A stretch of DNA of 44,964 bases from Clostridiales bacterium (GCA_012719745.1 JAAXZS010000164.1:1-44964), one strand, 5' to 3'; positions 29,681 through 37,200 are shown, numbered from the stretch's first letter. Notes: generated by a model from the letters alone, not told the origin. Translations and numbers: made by a program.

Positions 29681-29736
29681 GAATGGGCCGCAGGGCGGCA
29701 AAATGACTTCGGTTTCTGCGGGGGTACAACCCATTC
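29681..29736 (+). ncRNA. Structured RNA element in the leader before pilA
   Basis: In the 124-base gap between pilC and pilA, GAATGGG (29681-29687) pairs with CCCATTC (29730-29736), and the adjoining CCGCAG (29688-29693) pairs with CTGCGG (29716-29721), leaving an eight-base bulge and an inner loop with a UUCG-capped mini-stem (GAC-TTCG-GTT). The two stems stack into one long hairpin without a T-tract, so it is not a plain terminator. It could be a processing or stability signal that raises pilA mRNA, or a ligand sensor; no known riboswitch class was recognised. Confidence 0.5.
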
Positions 29737-29790
29737 CCGCTGAGATATACAACCCAAAAAGAGATAGAAAAGACTTATGAGGTGAAAACT

Positions 29791-30225
29791 ATGAAAGAAA
29801 AAATGAACACCTTGGTAAAGACCCGCAATAAAAAGGGCTTTACTCTGATGGAAATGCTGATCGTGGTGGCCATTATTGCCATCCTGATCGCCATCGCTAT
29901 TCCTGTATTTACCAACCAGCTGAACAAGGCCAAGGCTGCTACCGACCAGGCCAACGTCCGCTCCGCGTATTCAGTAATGCAGACCTGCAAACTGTTGCAG
30001 GCTGGCCCGAATGATGAAAAATTAACAACCACTGCTCAAAAATGGGTTATGCAAGCAGATGGTGCTTTTGCATTGTCGACTGCCAGCACTACTCCTTATA
30101 AGCTGAAAACCGCAGCTGTTAAAGTCGATACAGTGCCCGGTTTCCCTGCCAACAAAGTTGATGATCCAATTGTTATCGTTTATGATGGAGCAGGTAATTT
30201 TAGCCTGACAAACGCTACTACCTGA
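29791..30225 (+). CDS. pilA: Major type IV pilin
   Basis: A 144-residue prepilin. The leader ends in RNKKG|FTLME with Glu5, followed by the very regular helix MLIVVAIIAILIAIAIPVF, then KAATDQANVRSAYSVM, as in many clostridial major pilins. The head is small (about 110 residues), with a single Cys and no disulfide-bonded D-region. Cleaved and methylated by PilD, it should form the fibre shaft. GAGGTG (29779-29784) precedes ATG 29791. It is flanked by two strong RNA structures, fitting a need for higher expression than its neighbours. Confidence 0.9.
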   Translation: MKEKMNTLVKTRNKKGFTLMEMLIVVAIIAILIAIAIPVFTNQLNKAKAATDQANVRSAYSVMQTCKLLQAGPNDEKLTTTAQKWVMQADGAFALSTASTTPYKLKTAAVKVDTVPGFPANKVDDPIVIVYDGAGNFSLTNATT

Positions 30226-30267
30226 TTTTGCATCATCTAGCTTTCCCTATGCTAGCGGGGAGAGTGA

Positions 30268-30317
30268 CCAACTGACATGCACGGGGGCGCCGAGGGTTGC
30301 GGCGCTCCCGTGGTTGG
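30268..30317 (+). ncRNA. Long GC-rich hairpin between pilA and pilD
   Basis: CACGGGGGCGCCG (30280-30292) pairs with CGGCGCTCCCGTG (30300-30312) over 13 positions with one G-U pair and a seven-base loop. Outside it, CCAAC (30268-30272) pairs with GTTGG (30313-30317) across a seven-base bulge. No T-run follows, so it is unlikely to be a full terminator; it may protect the 3' end of the pilA message or cause partial attenuation of pilD-pilMNO. A smaller hairpin CTAGC/GCTAG (30237-30255) lies just upstream. Confidence 0.55.
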
Positions 30318-30354
30318 AACCTTTGCAAATATTTCCCCTTGAGGGGAGGAACAT

Positions 30355-31149
30355 ATGAAATTTCCTACGACTTTTATGGCCGTCTACGCAGGCGTGGTGA
30401 CGGCGCTTCTGGGTCTTGTGATGGGCAGCTTCTTGAACTGCGCCGCCTGGCGCATGACCCACGGGGAGTCCGTGGCCAAGGGCCGCTCCCACTGTGCCGC
30501 CTGCGGTCACACGCTGTCGGCCCTTGATTTGGTGCCGGTTTTCAGCTGGCTCTTTTTAAAGGGCCGATGCCGCTACTGCGGCGAAAGGATCTCTCCCGTT
30601 CATCCGCTGGCGGAGCTGATCTGCGCAGGCGCCTACACGGCGGTGGTGCTCCACTTTACCATCTCCTGGGAGACAGTGGAGTATCTGATTCTTGTCTCCC
30701 TTTTGTTCTGCGCCTCCTGTGCAGATCTGTACGACTACATCATTCCCGACCGGCTGATCGTGGCGGGGATTGTGTGTCGGCTTATTTTCGTGTGTCTGGG
30801 CGGGGATGTGCCCGCCGCACTTCTACAGACCCTCATCGGAGGGCTCTCCATCTCCTTGCCGGTGCTTTTGCTGGTACTGGTGATGGAAAAAATACTGAAA
30901 AAGGAAGCCATGGGCGGCGGCGACATCAAGCTGTTTTTTGTGGTTGGCCTCTATTTTAACTGTAAAGTAAATCTCGTGGGACTGCTCTTTGCCTGCGTAT
31001 GCGGCATCGGGGCGGGCCTGCTGTCCCAGCGCGTGCGTCTGCGAGCGGACAGGCATATCCCCTTTGGCCCCTCCATTGCGGCGGGGTGGTTTGCGGCCAT
31101 GCTGGCCGGCGGGAAAATTATAGATTGGTACATGGGTCTGTTTATGTGA
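30355..31149 (+). CDS. pilD: Prepilin peptidase PilD
   Basis: A 264-residue membrane aspartic protease and methyltransferase that cleaves after the glycine of prepilin leaders and methylates the new N-terminus. The N-terminal GSFLNCAAWR is followed by a zinc-binding pair of CxxC motifs (C47/C50 and C72/C75). The catalytic aspartates are visible in CADLYDYIIPDRL (D124) and GGGDIK (D190). About eight membrane segments are present. It should process all five pilins of this operon, including the giant one. GAGGGGAGG precedes the ATG. Confidence 0.95.
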   Translation: MKFPTTFMAVYAGVVTALLGLVMGSFLNCAAWRMTHGESVAKGRSHCAACGHTLSALDLVPVFSWLFLKGRCRYCGERISPVHPLAELICAGAYTAVVLHFTISWETVEYLILVSLLFCASCADLYDYIIPDRLIVAGIVCRLIFVCLGGDVPAALLQTLIGGLSISLPVLLLVLVMEKILKKEAMGGGDIKLFFVVGLYFNCKVNLVGLLFACVCGIGAGLLSQRVRLRADRHIPFGPSIAAGWFAAMLAGGKIIDWYMGLFM

Positions 31150-31180
31150 AAACAACGGGCGATAAGAAAGGGTTTTAGCT

Positions 31181-32230
31181 ATGGGAAAGAGTAAGGCGAT
31201 TACAGGGAAGAGTGGTCCCTCCGGCGGCTCCGGCCTCATCGGCGTGGACATCGGCAGCGCAGAACTTCGGATGGCGCTGGTGAAAAATGGAAGCTATCAG
31301 ATCATCACCGAGCGTTTGCCGGAAAACGTGGTGAAGGGCGGTCATATTATGGCGCCGGAACAATTGGGAAAATTGATCCATTCCGTCCGGGGCAAGGCCC
31401 ACATGACGGCCGGCGGCGGCGCGGTGATTCTGCCTGATTTCACCACCTATTTCCGCCGCATCAGTATGCCGCCCATGTCGGTGGAGCAGCTGAAGATCAA
31501 TTTGCCATATGAATTTCGGGACTACATCGGCGGCGAAACAGACAAGTATTTCTTTGACTACGCCATGGAGCGCACTCTTACCGGAGATGACGGTTTGGTA
31601 ACAGGGTTGGAGATGGCGGCGGCTGTGCAGAAAACCACCATCGAGGAGTATATGCAGCTTTTCCGCAAAGCAGGTCTTCGACTGGCATTGGCACTGCCCT
31701 ATGAGATGGTTTATGTGAATATCATGCGCCAACATGTGCAGCGTCACCCCGAGGCAGCTGACAAAGAATTTTGCTTGGTAGAACTGGGCTATGACAGCTC
31801 CCGGGTGGTCATCATGAAGGGGGCGGTGGTACTGGCCTCCAAGGTCATTGAAATCGGCTGCCGCCAGGTGGATACCGCCATTGCCGACACCTACCACATC
31901 GACCGGTTTGTGGCGGCAGATTACCGGCGCAGCAATCACGACAATGCCCTGGCCTCTACAGGCTGTATCAGTATTTACGATCAGCTGTCAGTGGAGGTGA
32001 TGAAGGTTATCAACTTCCACATATACAACAATCGTGACTCTCAGCTTACCGATATTTATTTCTGCGGCGGAGGCGCGGCCATTGCATTGATGACCGGCGC
32101 CATTACCCAAGCGGTTCAGTTCACGGCGCACCCCATGGCAGAGCTTCTGCCGGCGGGTACCGGCGCTTCCCCAGAAGAGTTGGCCGAGTGCGCCATGGCT
32201 GTGGGCATTGCGCTGAAGACGGAGGGATAA
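31181..32230 (+). CDS. pilM: Type IV pilus assembly protein PilM
   Basis: A 349-residue cytoplasmic actin-like ATPase that forms a ring around PilC and links it to PilN. The nucleotide-binding start GLIGVDIGSAELRMALV lies near residue 17, after a short Gly/Ser-rich extension. Further actin-fold landmarks are LVELGYDSSRVVIMKG near 200 and DIYFCGGGAAI near 288. Gene order pilM-pilN-pilO is the classical one. It starts 31 bases after pilD, and pilN begins one base after its stop. Confidence 0.9.
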   Translation: MGKSKAITGKSGPSGGSGLIGVDIGSAELRMALVKNGSYQIITERLPENVVKGGHIMAPEQLGKLIHSVRGKAHMTAGGGAVILPDFTTYFRRISMPPMSVEQLKINLPYEFRDYIGGETDKYFFDYAMERTLTGDDGLVTGLEMAAAVQKTTIEEYMQLFRKAGLRLALALPYEMVYVNIMRQHVQRHPEAADKEFCLVELGYDSSRVVIMKGAVVLASKVIEIGCRQVDTAIADTYHIDRFVAADYRRSNHDNALASTGCISIYDQLSVEVMKVINFHIYNNRDSQLTDIYFCGGGAAIALMTGAITQAVQFTAHPMAELLPAGTGASPEELAECAMAVGIALKTEG

Positions 32231-32231
32231 C

Positions 32232-32858
32232 ATGACATTATCGACCAATATTTCTTTCAAACGGAATAAAAAGACCAAATACCCGGTCAAAACCACCATG
32301 AATCTGGCTGTCCGGGAAAAAACGGACAACAGTCTCTCTCGGGTCCTACCGCTGCTGGTGGTTTTGGTAATCGTGGTGGTCCTGTTTGTCAAATTCGGCG
32401 TGGTTGACCGCTTTGTGGCACTGGATCAGGCTCAGAAAACGCTGGCAGATTCCCAAACCAAACTGACAGAGATGTCCAATATGACCAAGGACTACGACCA
32501 GATCGCCTCCCAGTATCATCAGTATGCCAGCGATTATCTGACAGACGATCAGAAGCAGTTGGTGGATCGGTTGGATCTGATGGATATGCTGAAAACGCGG
32601 ATGAACGGGCTGGCCACGCTGACCAATGTCTCCATTGTGGATAACAGCGTGGTGGTCAACTTCACCTCCCCCAGTCTCAAACAGATCAGCGAGCTGCGTC
32701 TGGCGTTGCTGCAGGAGATCTATGTGCAGGATGTGACTGTCTATACGGCTTCTACCGGACAGACGGAAGCTACCGGTGCGGTGACAGCGTCCATGGTCAT
32801 CAATGTGGCGCTGGAGACCAGCGATACCAATCCCACAACGGAGGTGCCTGCTCAATGA
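32232..32858 (+). CDS. pilN: Type IV pilus alignment protein PilN-like
   Basis: A 208-residue single-pass membrane protein with a basic cytoplasmic N-terminus, one membrane helix (about residues 36-56), a coiled-coil stretch (60-100) and a small alpha/beta domain, as in PilN. The usual PilM-binding INLLP motif near the start is not present; MNLAVRE at about residue 24 may replace it. The C-terminal tail is Thr-rich. The name rests on topology and on its place between PilM and PilO. Confidence 0.8.
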   Translation: MTLSTNISFKRNKKTKYPVKTTMNLAVREKTDNSLSRVLPLLVVLVIVVVLFVKFGVVDRFVALDQAQKTLADSQTKLTEMSNMTKDYDQIASQYHQYASDYLTDDQKQLVDRLDLMDMLKTRMNGLATLTNVSIVDNSVVVNFTSPSLKQISELRLALLQEIYVQDVTVYTASTGQTEATGAVTASMVINVALETSDTNPTTEVPAQ

Positions 32859-33391
32859 AAAAGAACGTATCAATGCGTGAAATGATTTTGCTGGGCATTC
32901 TTCTGATCGCGCTGGTTTACTATTTCGCTATACATAGGCCGCTAACCGCGCAGATGGCCGAGCTTGCCACACAGCAGACAGAGGTGCAGACCCAGCTTGA
33001 CGCAACCACCCAGAAGGCAATTGAAATGAAGGCAATGGAAAAGAAACTGGATGAGTTGAAATCCGCCTCCGGCGGTGTGCTGAAGGGCCTGCCCCAATAC
33101 AACAATCTAAATGCTGTTTTGCTGGAGCTCAATACGATCCTCTCTGCCAGCAGTACCTATACCATCAACTTTGATGATGAAGTGTTTATGACGGATGGTT
33201 ATACGGTCAGCCGCAGTTTTAGCTTAAATTTTCAGACGGTCAGCTATGATGCGGCCATCAATATCCTTAACCAAATCAAAAGCAGTAATTACCGGTACCT
33301 GCTGCAGGATATGAATCTTTCCACCGGCAGTACCACCGGGGCCGGCTGTACAGTCAGCGTGGATCTGACCTGTTTTGAATACAAAACCTGA
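32855..33391 (+). CDS. pilO: Type IV pilus alignment protein PilO-like
   Basis: A 178-residue single-pass protein. A short cytoplasmic start (MKKNVSMREM) leads into a membrane helix (about 10-27), a long coiled coil (30-72) and a ferredoxin-like domain (80-178). It overlaps pilN as ATGA. It is expected to pair with PilN outside the membrane. No PilP or secretin PilQ gene follows, consistent with a cell without an outer membrane. It is the last pilus gene; the first terminator downstream is at 33738. Confidence 0.82.
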   Translation: MKKNVSMREMILLGILLIALVYYFAIHRPLTAQMAELATQQTEVQTQLDATTQKAIEMKAMEKKLDELKSASGGVLKGLPQYNNLNAVLLELNTILSASSTYTINFDDEVFMTDGYTVSRSFSLNFQTVSYDAAINILNQIKSSNYRYLLQDMNLSTGSTTGAGCTVSVDLTCFEYKT

Positions 33392-33513
33392 CCGAAAGCA
33401 GTTTTTAAAACAGAGCGCCGCAACAAAACTATGCGTAGCAGGTACATACTTCCTATTGTGACATACCGACAAAATTTGAAGAAATAGAAGAAAAATGTTG
33501 GCAAAAACTTTCA

Positions 33514-33542
33514 TTGACTTCAAAGGTTTAAAGTCATAAAAT
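33514..33542 (+). promoter_or_regulatory. Promoter with embedded inverted repeat, upstream of the leader peptide
   Basis: TTGACT (33514-33519) and TAAAAT (33537-33542) are 17 bases apart, each matching consensus at five of six positions. The spacer region holds the inverted repeat TGACTT-N10-AAGTCA (33515-33536), covering the -35 box up to the -10 box, where a bound repressor would block RNA polymerase. Transcription should start near 33549, 37 bases before the leader ATG. The preceding 33392-33513 shows no gene. Confidence 0.65.
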
Positions 33543-33585
33543 AAACACATCAATCAAAAGCCATTTGGCGGAAGGGAGCAACCTT

Positions 33586-33705
33586 ATGAAAAAGACAACG
33601 AACCGTTTCATGAATACAGCTGCTTCCTTTACCAACGCCGGCAATTTTGTGGGCGCGTATTGGTATGCCTATTATTGCGCATCCATACCGAAACGGCTGA
33701 TATGA
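33586..33705 (+). CDS. Leader peptide, Tyr/Trp-rich (putative attenuator)
   Basis: A 39-residue reading frame, too short for most gene finders, with an excellent ribosome site (GAAGGGAG, 33571-33578, seven bases before ATG). The centre reads AYWYAYYCA: four Tyr and one Trp codon within six (residues 25-30). The coding RNA can form mutually exclusive hairpins: GGTATG (33662-33667) with CATACC (33684-33689), or CATA-CCG (33684-33690) with CGG...TATG (33694-33704). An intrinsic terminator follows at 33738. This is the layout of amino-acid attenuation control over the two genes downstream. The peptide itself matches nothing I know. Confidence 0.65.
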   Translation: MKKTTNRFMNTAASFTNAGNFVGAYWYAYYCASIPKRLI

Positions 33706-33737
33706 TTGAACGCGGCACCCCGACTATTTTGGTGTTT

Positions 33738-33772
33738 AAGCGGCTTCGTCATTCAGACGGAGCCGCTTTTTT
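33738..33772 (+). terminator. Intrinsic terminator/attenuator before the transporter gene
   Basis: A 13-base-pair stem (33738-33750 with 33756-33768, one G-U pair), loop ATTCA, followed by TTTT; the T-run totals six with the end of the 3' arm. It lies between the leader peptide and the transporter gene, so it can act as attenuator for the latter and as terminator for read-through from the pilus operon. Confidence 0.85.
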
Positions 33773-33815
33773 ATACACAAATCAGTTGTCAGTTTAGAAA
33801 AGGAGAGTAAAAACT

Positions 33816-34994
33816 ATGACCGCATTAATTGCAGCCGCCGTCATCTTTGTCGTATTCGCCATCGGTGATGCCATTTCCACAAGGACGAAAGCCATTGTAT
33901 CCATGCTTTTGGTGGCCTCCGTCGTATTCCTGGCAGGCTTCTGGACGGGCCTGTTTCCAACAACGCTTTTCACAGACTCTACACTTTTGTCGGTGGCTGG
34001 AATATTTGTCACCATGCTTTTGGTACATCTGGGTACCATCATCAAGCTTCGTGATTTTGGCGCTCAGTGGCGCACGGTGATCGTGGCCGCCGTTGCCTGT
34101 GTGGCCATCTCCGCAGGCGTCTATTTTATCGGTTCGTTGGTGATTGAAAAAGGGTTTGCTTTGACAGGTGCGCCGATTCTTTCCGGCGGCGTAGTGGCAA
34201 CGCTGCTGATGACCGATATGGCCACGGCGGCAAACCGCAGCGATCTGGCTGTTTTTGCAACGCTGGTGATGTGTGCTCAGGGCTTTGTAGGCTATCCGGT
34301 GGCTTCCCTGTGCCTGAAAAGCGAGGCAAAACGCCTGAAAAGAAAGATTGACAGCGGAGAGATTGATCCCTCTGCCATTGAGCAGACAGCCACTGCCCAA
34401 GAGACACGCAAAAAACTGCTGCCTCCTATTCCGCAGAAATACAACACACCCAACGTGATTCTGGCCAAGCTGATTCTGGTGGCCCTCTTTTCTACATGGG
34501 TGGCCGGCCTCTTCAACAACGCCGTCAATAAGCTGGTGTGGTGTCTGGTATTTGGCGTGCTGGCAAAGGAGCTGGGTCTTCTGGAAGAGGATGCCCTGGG
34601 TAAAGCCAATGCAACCGGTATTGTGATGCCCATTATCACCCTTTCCATCTTTACAAATCTGGCAACCGCCACACCCAGCATGGTAACAGGCATGGTCGTT
34701 CCGCTGCTGGCAGTTGTACTCATTGGTACGGTGTGCTTCGCCGTTTCCTCTATTCTTATCGGCAAGGCATTTCATTACAGCTGGCAGATGTCGGTAGCCA
34801 TCGGCAGCAGCTGCCTCTTCGGTTTCCCCGGCACGCTGATCGTCTCCAATGAGGTGGTGGCCTCCACCGCCACCAACGATGCGGAAAAGCAGTACTTAAA
34901 CGACCAGATCATGCCCAAGATGCTGATTGCCGGTATGGTTACTGTTTCCATTACCTCTGTTTTGATTGCCGGTGTCATGTCCGGCTGGATGTAA
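33816..34994 (+). CDS. Multi-pass membrane protein, putative transporter
   Basis: A 392-residue very hydrophobic protein with about eleven or twelve membrane segments and one charged cytoplasmic loop (about residues 165-205, rich in Lys, Arg and Glu). Repeated small-residue motifs (GGVVATLLMTDMATAANRSD near 128 and NATGIVMPIITLSIFTNLATATPS near 267) suggest two inverted halves with re-entrant loops, as in some secondary carriers. I do not recognise the family. It is followed 14 bases later by an M20 amidohydrolase, and such pairs often take up an N-acylated or amidated substrate and split it inside the cell. AAAGGAGAG lies upstream of the ATG. Confidence 0.7.
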   Translation: MTALIAAAVIFVVFAIGDAISTRTKAIVSMLLVASVVFLAGFWTGLFPTTLFTDSTLLSVAGIFVTMLLVHLGTIIKLRDFGAQWRTVIVAAVACVAISAGVYFIGSLVIEKGFALTGAPILSGGVVATLLMTDMATAANRSDLAVFATLVMCAQGFVGYPVASLCLKSEAKRLKRKIDSGEIDPSAIEQTATAQETRKKLLPPIPQKYNTPNVILAKLILVALFSTWVAGLFNNAVNKLVWCLVFGVLAKELGLLEEDALGKANATGIVMPIITLSIFTNLATATPSMVTGMVVPLLAVVLIGTVCFAVSSILIGKAFHYSWQMSVAIGSSCLFGFPGTLIVSNEVVASTATNDAEKQYLNDQIMPKMLIAGMVTVSITSVLIAGVMSGWM

Positions 34995-35008
34995 AGTAGC
35001 GATTGAAA

Positions 35009-36199
35009 ATGTCTCAATGCAAAACAATTACAGATAGTATTTTTGAAGAACTGGTATCTATCCGCCGCGATATTCACCAGCACCCGGAGTTGGGGATGCA
35101 GGAAATCAGAACCAGTGCCATTATTCGCAGCGAGCTGGAAAAAATGGGGATGGACGAAGTGCTCTCTCCGCTGCCTACCGGCGTTGTGGGTATTCTTCAC
35201 GGCGGAAAGGGAACGGGCAAGTGCGTGGCCATGCGGGCGGATATTGACGCATTGCCGGTGGAGGAGGAGACGGGTCTTCCTTTTTCCAGCCAGACATCCG
35301 GCATCATGCACGCCTGCGGCCATGATTTGCACACCACCATGCTCCTGGGCGTTGCCCGCGTCCTCTGCCGGATGCGTGACAGCTTTGCCGGCACGGTAAA
35401 GTTTATTTTCCAGCCCAGCGAGGACACCATGCCCGGTGGTGCCCGGGCAATGGTAGCCGCCGGCGTCATGGAAAATCCTCATGTGGACGCCATATACGGG
35501 ATTCACGTCAATCCCTCGGAGGACGGGGAAGTGGGTACCATGAATCTTTATAAGGGGTACTTTACCACCGCTGTGGATCTGTTTGACATTGATGTCAACG
35601 GCAAGGCCGGTCATGGTTCCGCCCCCCATACGGCGGACGACGCCATCGTAGCGGCCGGGTATCTCATTGCTGCGCTGCAGCAAATTGTGTCCCGCCGTGT
35701 TGATCCCATGGATACTGCTGTTTTCACCATCGGTACCATGTCCGGGGGCAGCGCCGTAAATATTATTTCCGGTCAGGCAAAGATTGCCGGTGTGTCTCGG
35801 TATTTTACGGATACGGCCCGCCAAACGGTACTGGAGCAGGTGGACCGGATTTGTGACGGCATCGGCACAGCCTTTGGCTGCCGGATCGATGTAAAAAAGA
35901 CGGAGGGGTATGCGGCCACATTTAATGACGCTGCCTTGGTGGACGTGGCGGAAGCCGGCATCCGGGCAGAGCTGGGCGCGGACAAATGCCGCTATATTGA
36001 TAAGCCCTTCTCCGGCAGCGAGGACTTCAGCTTTTACAGCCGTCTTACCGGCACCCCCGGGGCTTTTTTCATGATCGACGCCGGACACGGAAAGGATCGT
36101 GTGTCGCTGCACAATGCCAAGTGCGTCTTTTCCGAGGAGGTTATCCGCTATGGCGTGGCCGGTATGGCCCGTGTGCTTCTGACCTATCTGGAACAGTAA
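35009..36199 (+). CDS. M20-family amidohydrolase (IAA-amino acid hydrolase/N-acyl amino acid amidase type)
   Basis: A 396-residue cytoplasmic metallo-amidohydrolase of the M20D group. Visible are RRDIHQHPELGMQE near 19, MRADIDALPVEEETGLPF near 75, the metal-binding HACGHD at 101-106, FQPSEDTMPGG near 135, the dimerisation-domain GHGSAPHTADDA near 200, and the last metal ligand in GSEDFSFY near 337. Members split the amide bond of N-acyl or conjugated amino acids. ATG 35009 is preferred over TTG 35003, but no strong ribosome site is seen, so it may depend on translation of the transporter gene. The Tyr/Trp leader upstream hints at an aromatic amino acid conjugate as substrate; that is inference. 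Confidence 0.9.
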   Translation: MSQCKTITDSIFEELVSIRRDIHQHPELGMQEIRTSAIIRSELEKMGMDEVLSPLPTGVVGILHGGKGTGKCVAMRADIDALPVEEETGLPFSSQTSGIMHACGHDLHTTMLLGVARVLCRMRDSFAGTVKFIFQPSEDTMPGGARAMVAAGVMENPHVDAIYGIHVNPSEDGEVGTMNLYKGYFTTAVDLFDIDVNGKAGHGSAPHTADDAIVAAGYLIAALQQIVSRRVDPMDTAVFTIGTMSGGSAVNIISGQAKIAGVSRYFTDTARQTVLEQVDRICDGIGTAFGCRIDVKKTEGYAATFNDAALVDVAEAGIRAELGADKCRYIDKPFSGSEDFSFYSRLTGTPGAFFMIDAGHGKDRVSLHNAKCVFSEEVIRYGVAGMARVLLTYLEQ

Positions 36200-36204
36200 A
36201 AAAA

Positions 36205-36236
36205 CAAGACCGCCCTGTATTTGCAGGGCGGTCTTG
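36205..36236. terminator. Bidirectional terminator between the M20 gene and the lysR-type gene
   Basis: A perfect 13-base-pair stem (36205-36217 with 36224-36236), loop TATTTG. A run of seven A precedes it, giving a T-run for minus-strand transcripts, and CTTTAT follows for the plus strand. It sits between two convergent stop codons. Confidence 0.88.
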
Positions 36237-36238
36237 CT

Positions 36239-37093
36239 TTATCGGTAGCTTTCAAAAAGAGCTACAGCCTGTCTGGCATCTGTGTGGCGTAGATAGACAT
36301 AGTTGAATTCCCGGGCAATGTCCCAGCCAGTCACTTGAAACTGGGCAAGCTGCCGGTTTCCTCTTGCCACAGCGTCATAGGAAAAAGAAATGCCCGCATT
36401 TTCGGAAAGCAGCGAACAGAGCAGCCCAAAATTATTAATGGTTGCCACCCGGGTGAATTCCGCTGTGGAATGATTAGCGGCGGTCAAAACCTGTTCCAAT
36501 ACATCCCGAGTGCCGGAGCCCACCTCGCGGATCAGCAGTGTTTCCGCAAATATTTCCTCAGGTAAAACGGTGCGTTCGGCAAAAGGATGATGACTGCCGC
36601 AAAGGCCGCGGAAGGATTCCCGCCGATAGAGAGAGCAGTCATAAAGAGATCGGTCGAAATTTCCTTCCACAAGGGCAAAGTCAATTTTGCCACGGTCCAG
36701 CAGCTGCAGCATTTCCTGGGTGTTGCCCACCTGCACACTGATGTGATTGTGAGCGTCTTTCAGATACCGGGCCACCTGCCCGCCAATGACAAATTCTCCG
36801 ATAGTCTTTGTGGCACCGATGGACAGATGATTCTCCGGTGCCGGGTGCAGGGCTGAGAGTAGCTCCCGTTCCTGGTAGGCCATGGCCCGGGCATAGCGTT
36901 CCAGTGTGCCGGCTTCCGCCGTTTTGAAGAGATGCCGGCCGTCATACTGAAAAAGCCGGCACCCGTAATACTGCTCCAGCGCGTGGATGTGCTGTGTAAC
37001 GGCCGGCTGCGTGATGTGCAGATGTTCCGCGGCCAGCCGGTAATTCATGGTATCGCATAATGCCAGAAATGTGGACATTTTGTCATCTTTCAT
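36239..37093 (-). CDS. LysR-family transcriptional regulator
   Basis: A 284-residue LysR-type regulator. The N-terminal winged helix-turn-helix (residues 1-60) has FLALCDTMNYRLAAEHLHITQPAVTQHIHALEQYYGCRLF. The effector domain starts near 90 (LSIGATKTIGEFV) and follows the CysB/YeiE-like pattern with IREVGSGTRDVLE near 190. It is divergent from the yeiH-type gene with 107 bases between the starts, the standard arrangement for a LysR regulator controlling its neighbour. A GAGG lies five bases before its ATG. Confidence 0.92.
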   Translation of the reverse strand: MKDDKMSTFLALCDTMNYRLAAEHLHITQPAVTQHIHALEQYYGCRLFQYDGRHLFKTAEAGTLERYARAMAYQERELLSALHPAPENHLSIGATKTIGEFVIGGQVARYLKDAHNHISVQVGNTQEMLQLLDRGKIDFALVEGNFDRSLYDCSLYRRESFRGLCGSHHPFAERTVLPEEIFAETLLIREVGSGTRDVLEQVLTAANHSTAEFTRVATINNFGLLCSLLSENAGISFSYDAVARGNRQLAQFQVTGWDIAREFNYVYLRHTDARQAVALFESYR

Positions 37094-37102
37094 AGCTGCC
37101 TC

Positions 37103-37117
37103 ATAAATTAAATTTAT
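37103..37117. promoter_or_regulatory. Palindrome in the lysR-yeiH divergent region (candidate regulator site)
   Basis: ATAAATT-A-AATTTAT is a perfect 7-1-7 palindrome containing a T-N11-A core, the usual LysR-family site shape. It lies between the divergent genes, ten bases upstream of the regulator start and 21 bases before the -35 box of the yeiH promoter. AT-rich palindromes arise by chance more easily, so confidence is limited. Confidence 0.4.
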
Positions 37118-37137
37118 TGATTCATAGTAAATGATAA

Positions 37138-37167
37138 TTGGATTTTATCACTATATGGTTTTATAAT
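37138..37167 (+). promoter_or_regulatory. Promoter of the yeiH-family gene
   Basis: A perfect TATAAT (37162-37167) is preceded after 18 bases by TTGGAT (37138-37143), a three-of-six -35 box. A weak -35 box suits activation by the LysR regulator. The start codon is 34 bases after the -10 box. Confidence 0.5.
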
Positions 37168-37200
37168 CAAGGAAGAAATAAAGAACCAAAGGAGCAAGAG

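Noticed and set aside
29667..29790. Cyclic-di-GMP riboswitch before pilA, suggested by GAAAGAATGGGCCGCAGGGC
   Set aside because: The resemblance to the class I core covers only part of one strand and lacks the second hairpin; the class II pattern is also missing. Kept only as an unclassified structure.
17767..33391. Reading the pilin-PilB-PilC cluster as a type II secretion system
   Set aside because: A retraction ATPase (PilT) and a PilM-N-O set are present and no secretin or GspL/M pattern is seen, so a type IV pilus fits better.
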